Shown here piece after piece: positions 6,582-9,567 of a stretch of DNA of 9,567 nucleotides. The notes beneath the pieces are model-generated. The model was not told the origin of the DNA and made no database searches. It saw only the letters and a program-made list of their open reading frames with translations. The translations under genes were made by a program, and so were the position numbers. The stretch is from Pseudomonadota bacterium (GTDB lineage: Bacteria > Pseudomonadota > Gammaproteobacteria > Burkholderiales > Ferrovaceae). The stretch's first letter is position 1, and every line of letters begins with the position of its first letter. Where the stretch lies: NCBI GenBank assembly GCA_021828575.1, contig JAJZEL010000172.1, positions 1 through 9,567 of the forward strand. The letters run 5' to 3'.

Positions 6582-7874
6582 TCAAAGACGCCAGGTGCGG
6601 AAACCTGCCGCATGCAATGCATTCTTGTCGTACAGTCCCTTCACATCCACCAACACCGGTTTTTCAGTCAATAGGGCAGCAAGATCATCAACACCCAAGT
6701 TTCGGTAAGCCGCGTGAGCAACCGCCACCACAATGGCGTTGGCTGGCTTCAGGGCTTCCATGGGTGTCAGGGAAACCCCATACTCATGTTGTGCCTCCTC
6801 GTGGTCGGCCAGAGCGTCATGCACTTGGACTTCGATCCCGAAGTCCAGCAATTCCTGGATGATATCGATGACCTTGGAGTTTCTCAGGTCAGGGCAGTCT
6901 TCCTTGAAGGTCAGCCCCAGAACCGTCACGCGAGCACCCTGCATGTGGTGCCCTGCTTTCATCATTTCCTTGATGGTGCGCTGAGCAACGAATTTGCCCA
7001 TGCCATCATTGATACGACGTCCGGACAGGATGACCTGCGGAATGTAACCCAGCTTTTCCGCCTTATGCGTCAGATAGTACGGGTCCACCCCGATACAATG
7101 CCCACCCACGAGCCCTGGCCTGAACTTGAGGAAATTCCATTTCGTGCCAGCCGCCTCGAGCACTTCAAGTGTATCGATGCCCATCCTGTCGAAAATCAGG
7201 GACAATTCGTTCATCAAGGCGATGTTCAAATCTCTTTGGGTATTCTCAATGACCTTGGCCGCTTCCGCCACCTTGATGGACGATGCCCGGTGAACCCCGG
7301 CAGTCACAACAGACTCGTAGGCCTGAGCCACGATTTCACAAGTTTCTGCATCTTGCCCCGAAACCACCTTCTTGATTTTGGTGAAAGTATGTTCCCTGTC
7401 TCCAGGATTGATGCGCTCCGGACTGTAACCCACCTTGAAGTCTTTCCCGCAAACCAGCCCCGAAACCTTTTCCAGGATGGGAACACATTCGTCTTCCGTC
7501 ACGCCAGGATAAACCGTGGATTCATAGACCACAACATCGCCAGGCTTCAGGGCCCGTCCTACGGATTCGGACGCCTTGAGCATGGGCGTCAGGTCAGGCT
7601 GGTTGGCATCATTGACCGGTGTAGGTACAGCCACGATGTGAAAATTGGCCAATCTCAACTCGTCGGTTTTGTCGGTATACAGGATGTCTGTTGCCGTCAG
7701 ATCAGCATCGCTGACTTCCCCCGTACGGTCATGCCCTTCCTTGAGCTCCGCAATTCTCACCGCATTGATGTCAAATCCCACAGTACGAGCCGCCTTGCCA
7801 AAAGCCACGGCAACCGGCAATCCCACATAACCTAGTCCCACCACGGAAACGACGCGCTTGATGTCACGAAACAT
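6582..7874 (-). CDS. wbpO: UDP-N-acetyl-D-hexosamine/galactosamine 6-dehydrogenase (WbpO/TviB type)
   Basis: This 430-residue nucleotide-sugar dehydrogenase carries out NAD-dependent four-electron oxidation of C6 of UDP-GalNAc (or UDP-GlcNAc) to the uronic acid. It has the three family domains. The N-terminal NAD fold contains VVGLGYVGLP (11-20), VAVPTPV (81-87) and YESTVYPG (117-124). The central helical domain contains YSPERINPGD (150-159) and NTQRDLNIAL (211-220). The catalytic Cys260 lies in GGHCIGVDPYY (257-267). The C-terminal UDP-binding domain has GLTFKEDCPDLRNSK (320-334). Length and the TviB-like ERINPGD and DCPDLRNSK signatures favour the N-acetylhexosamine group over UDP-glucose dehydrogenase. 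The reading frame can be opened at TTG 7910, but ATG 7874 has an AGGGA Shine-Dalgarno 7 nt upstream and gives the normal N-terminus directly before the Rossmann motif, so 7874 is preferred. It is the first gene of the four-gene operon. Preference for UDP-GalNAc over UDP-GlcNAc is inferred from the neighbouring epimerase. Confidence 0.94.
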   Translation of the reverse strand: MFRDIKRVVSVVGLGYVGLPVAVAFGKAARTVGFDINAVRIAELKEGHDRTGEVSDADLTATDILYTDKTDELRLANFHIVAVPTPVNDANQPDLTPMLKASESVGRALKPGDVVVYESTVYPGVTEDECVPILEKVSGLVCGKDFKVGYSPERINPGDREHTFTKIKKVVSGQDAETCEIVAQAYESVVTAGVHRASSIKVAEAAKVIENTQRDLNIALMNELSLIFDRMGIDTLEVLEAAGTKWNFLKFRPGLVGGHCIGVDPYYLTHKAEKLGYIPQVILSGRRINDGMGKFVAQRTIKEMMKAGHHMQGARVTVLGLTFKEDCPDLRNSKVIDIIQELLDFGIEVQVHDALADHEEAQHEYGVSLTPMEALKPANAIVVAVAHAAYRNLGVDDLAALLTEKPVLVDVKGLYDKNALHAAGFRTWRL

Positions 7875-7881
7875 GAATTTT

Positions 7882-7886
7882 TCCCT
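7882..7886 (-). promoter_or_regulatory. Ribosome binding site placing the dehydrogenase start at ATG 7874
   Basis: AGGGA sits 7 nt upstream of ATG 7874. It falls inside the extended reading frame from TTG 7910, which argues against that longer form. Confidence 0.55.
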
Positions 7887-7926
7887 ATGTTGCGGCCCAT
7901 TTTTTGTCAATCCTGCACCGCGCTCA

Positions 7927-7935
7927 ACTATAGCA
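7927..7935 (-). promoter_or_regulatory. Candidate extended -10 promoter for the uronate operon
   Basis: The minus strand reads TGCTATAGT here, an extended -10 (TGn plus TATAGT, five of six matches to TATAAT). A weak -35 (ACAACA) lies 18 bp upstream. Transcription would begin near 7920, leaving a leader of roughly 45 nt before ATG 7874. This is a sigma-70-type assignment by eye with no operator seen. The 98-bp gap also has to carry the plus-strand promoter of the membrane-protein gene, for which TTGTCA (7904-7909) and TATAGC (7929-7934) are a poorly spaced (19 bp) candidate pair overlapping this site. Confidence 0.33.
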
Positions 7936-7960
7936 TTTCCATGTTTAATATGTTGTTAAG

Positions 7961-7965
7961 AAGGA
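7961..7965 (+). promoter_or_regulatory. Ribosome binding site favouring GTG 7973 for the membrane protein
   Basis: AAGGA (within AAGAAGGA, 7958-7965) lies 7 nt before an in-frame GTG at 7973, but 13 nt before ATG 7979. The spacing favours GTG, though the ATG remains possible. Confidence 0.5.
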
Positions 7966-7972
7966 TTATCCT

Positions 7973-9567
7973 GTGTGCATGACCCACCCTCTTCTCCCCT
8001 TTCGACAATACCGCCAGCCAATCCTGTTGTTCGCCTTATTCCCGATAGCCAGTTGCCTCTGGACCCTGTACATGGGACTGACCCACTACCCGCTCAGCCC
8101 ATTGCTCATGGGAGGACTTCTTCTGGTCTATGGTGCCGTGCTCTGGTGGCGTCCAGTGCTGTGGTTATTCCTGATCCCTGCCTTGTTGCCACTTGCGAAC
8201 CTGTCACTGTGGACAGGTTGGTTGTTTTTTGAAGAACTGGATCTGTTTCTTGCAGTGACAGTTGTCATCGGCTACATCCGGCTGCTTCCCAGCAAACCCT
8301 CATCCCGACTGTCACTATTGGCAAGGTTTTTTCTGGGAAGCCTGATGCTTTCATACGCCATCAGTACACTGATAGGTCTTTTACCGCTACAACCACTGGA
8401 TGCCAATGCCTTCAGCAACTACCTCAGCCACTATAACAGCCTGCGCATCTTCAAACCTTTTTTGTGGTCAGTTCTGTTGTTACCTCTCCTGTCACGCATG
8501 CCGACAGACACGCGAATCGCCCACTATTTCATGCCAGGCCTCCTGACTGGATTGGCTGGGGTCATTCTAACCGCCTTGTGGGAAAGGCACCTGTTCACAG
8601 GGCTCTTGGATTTTTCCAGCGATTACCGCATCACGGCCTCGTTTCCCGAAATGCATGTGGGCGGGGCAGCCCTGGACGCCTTTCTTTCCATCACCCTGCC
8701 TTTTGCCATGTACTGGTTCCTGAAGAAGAGCCAACAATCATCATTCCATTTCGCAGCAGGGGTTCTGCTACTGACAGGTGGCCTGTACACGGTACTGGTC
8801 ACGTTTTCCCGTGGACTTTACTTAGGCTGGGTTCTCTCGACCCTGATCATCGCCCTTTCCCTGGGAAGGCATTCCCTATCCAGGCATTCTGCCATTCGAT
8901 CCCAGGGCATTTTGCTGGCCTTATATGCGTTGCTTGGACTGCTTTTCGTAATCAACTTCAAGACCGGGGGATACCGCGGATTGATTGGAGCCCTGTTTCT
9001 GACAGGTTCTGCCCTGTATACAGGGGGGCAACAAGCTGCTGAAAAACGGGGAGTACCCTATCTGGTATGGGCAGCGATACTCATCGTTTTTTCCGTCAGT
9101 TTCTGGATTGCTTTCGACAAAGGGCCTTACGTGGCCTTCAGCCTATCACTGGTTTCCGTGATCTTTGGCGGTCTCCTGAAGGGGGTCTCCTCCCGATACT
9201 CGCGGCTTTCCACCGTTCTCTACTGGGGCGGATTTCTGGCGTTAATTCCAAATGATCTGGCTGTTAATTGGCACTGGGGAGGTCTGAGTGCAGCCCTCTC
9301 GGGAACTGCGATCTCCCTACTGACACTATTCCTCGTCGAAATCAACTCCCGTTTGCACGTTCCATTGTGGTACTGGGACCGGCAAAGCGCCCCATTTCTG
9401 CTGCTGCTCCTGTTGATGATTTCCATCCCTGTCCCCATTGCCCTGAACTACTACATGGTGTATCGCTTCAATCAGTCAGCAACTGATGCACATACTCGTG
9501 AGGAGCACTGGTTCCAGTCGCTGGCCATGATGGATGAAAGTGGATACGGATTCCTGTTTGGTATGGG
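7973..9567 (+). CDS. Large polytopic membrane protein, O-antigen ligase/polymerase (Wzy/WaaL-like) type; 3' end beyond right edge
   Basis: The plus-strand frame from GTG 7973 (or ATG 7979) stays open to the window end, 531 codons so far. Residue numbers here are from ATG 7979. The translation is dominated by hydrophobic helices: about 13-16 candidate membrane segments, for example 14-34, 43-57, 86-101, 114-135, 185-200, 226-247, 258-276, 309-326, 361-378, 385-400, 436-453 and 471-495. The VTFSRGLYLGW segment at 274-284, with an Arg after a membrane helix, resembles the conserved region of O-antigen ligase/polymerase (Wzy_C/WaaL) proteins, and SFPEMHVGGAALDAF at 221-235 probably forms a periplasmic active-site loop. 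After the last helix, a soluble region starts at about 497 with EEHWFQSLAMMDE, so an extracytoplasmic C-terminal domain follows outside the window. It would join repeat units or transfer finished glycan to an acceptor in the inner membrane. Position next to the uronate operon supports this; no sequence search was possible, so polymerase versus ligase is undecided. Confidence 0.75.
   Translation, partial: MCMTHPLLPFRQYRQPILLFALFPIASCLWTLYMGLTHYPLSPLLMGGLLLVYGAVLWWRPVLWLFLIPALLPLANLSLWTGWLFFEELDLFLAVTVVIGYIRLLPSKPSSRLSLLARFFLGSLMLSYAISTLIGLLPLQPLDANAFSNYLSHYNSLRIFKPFLWSVLLLPLLSRMPTDTRIAHYFMPGLLTGLAGVILTALWERHLFTGLLDFSSDYRITASFPEMHVGGAALDAFLSITLPFAMYWFLKKSQQSSFHFAAGVLLLTGGLYTVLVTFSRGLYLGWVLSTLIIALSLGRHSLSRHSAIRSQGILLALYALLGLLFVINFKTGGYRGLIGALFLTGSALYTGGQQAAEKRGVPYLVWAAILIVFSVSFWIAFDKGPYVAFSLSLVSVIFGGLLKGVSSRYSRLSTVLYWGGFLALIPNDLAVNWHWGGLSAALSGTAISLLTLFLVEINSRLHVPLWYWDRQSAPFLLLLLLMISIPVPIALNYYMVYRFNQSATDAHTREEHWFQSLAMMDESGYGFLFGM

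Noticed and set aside
6565..6585. Longer epimerase starting at TTG 6585, overlapping the dehydrogenase stop
   Set aside because: No Shine-Dalgarno precedes it, and the added seven residues are not matched by WbpP-like proteins; ATG 6564 has a good site and gives the expected length.
6714..7835. Plus-strand open frame of 373 codons antisense to the dehydrogenase gene
   Set aside because: It lies wholly within the complement of a well-conserved nucleotide-sugar dehydrogenase, with no recognisable motif of its own.
7875..7910. Longer dehydrogenase starting at TTG 7910
   Set aside because: The extra 12 residues are not family-like, and the clear AGGGA site 7 nt before ATG 7874 would lie inside the coding sequence.

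Overview
This window is part of a cell-surface polysaccharide locus of the exosortase/PEP-CTERM type, probably from a betaproteobacterium. That assignment rests on two protein families: a TPR-repeat lipoprotein of the PrsT type, and a PLP-dependent decarboxylase of the kind known from exosortase-A-associated gene sets. Base composition is moderate, a little over half G+C by eye, and similar across the window. No transposase, tRNA, rRNA, CRISPR array or phage gene was found. Genus cannot be determined from this sequence.

Layout, left to right: (1) positions 1-1362, minus strand, the N-terminal half of a PrsT-like TPR lipoprotein that runs off the left edge; (2) 1460-2446, plus strand, a NodB-type polysaccharide deacetylase, divergent from prsT across a 97-bp gap; (3) 2443-7874, minus strand, a tight four-gene operon. 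In transcription order the operon encodes a UDP-N-acetylhexosamine 6-dehydrogenase (WbpO/TviB type), a UDP-GlcNAc 4-epimerase (WbpP/TviC type), an exosortase-associated PLP-dependent decarboxylase, and an asparagine-synthase-like ligase; (4) 7973-9567, plus strand, a large polytopic membrane protein of O-antigen ligase/polymerase type that runs off the right edge and diverges from the operon across a 98-bp promoter gap.

How the genes may work together: the epimerase and dehydrogenase interconvert UDP-GlcNAc and UDP-GalNAc and oxidise C6, giving UDP-GalNAcA, the building block of Vi-antigen-like and some O-antigen polymers. The asparagine-synthase-like enzyme would then amidate a carboxylate, plausibly the uronate C6. 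The membrane protein would polymerise or transfer the glycan, the deacetylase would remove N-acetyl groups, and the PrsT lipoprotein connects the locus to the PEP-CTERM export and sorting machinery.

The most notable observation is that the asparagine-synthase-like protein has an intact ATP-dependent synthetase domain, but its N-terminal glutaminase domain lacks the catalytic Cys2, with Lys at that position, and most other glutamine-binding motifs are gone. It overlaps by 4 bp the gene for an amino-acid-decarboxylase-like enzyme. This suggests, as inference, that the pair makes an amine and couples it to the uronic-acid carboxylate instead of transferring glutamine-derived ammonia. Several starts were revised from ribosome-binding-site and homology evidence (7874, 6564, TTG 4296, GTG 7973).
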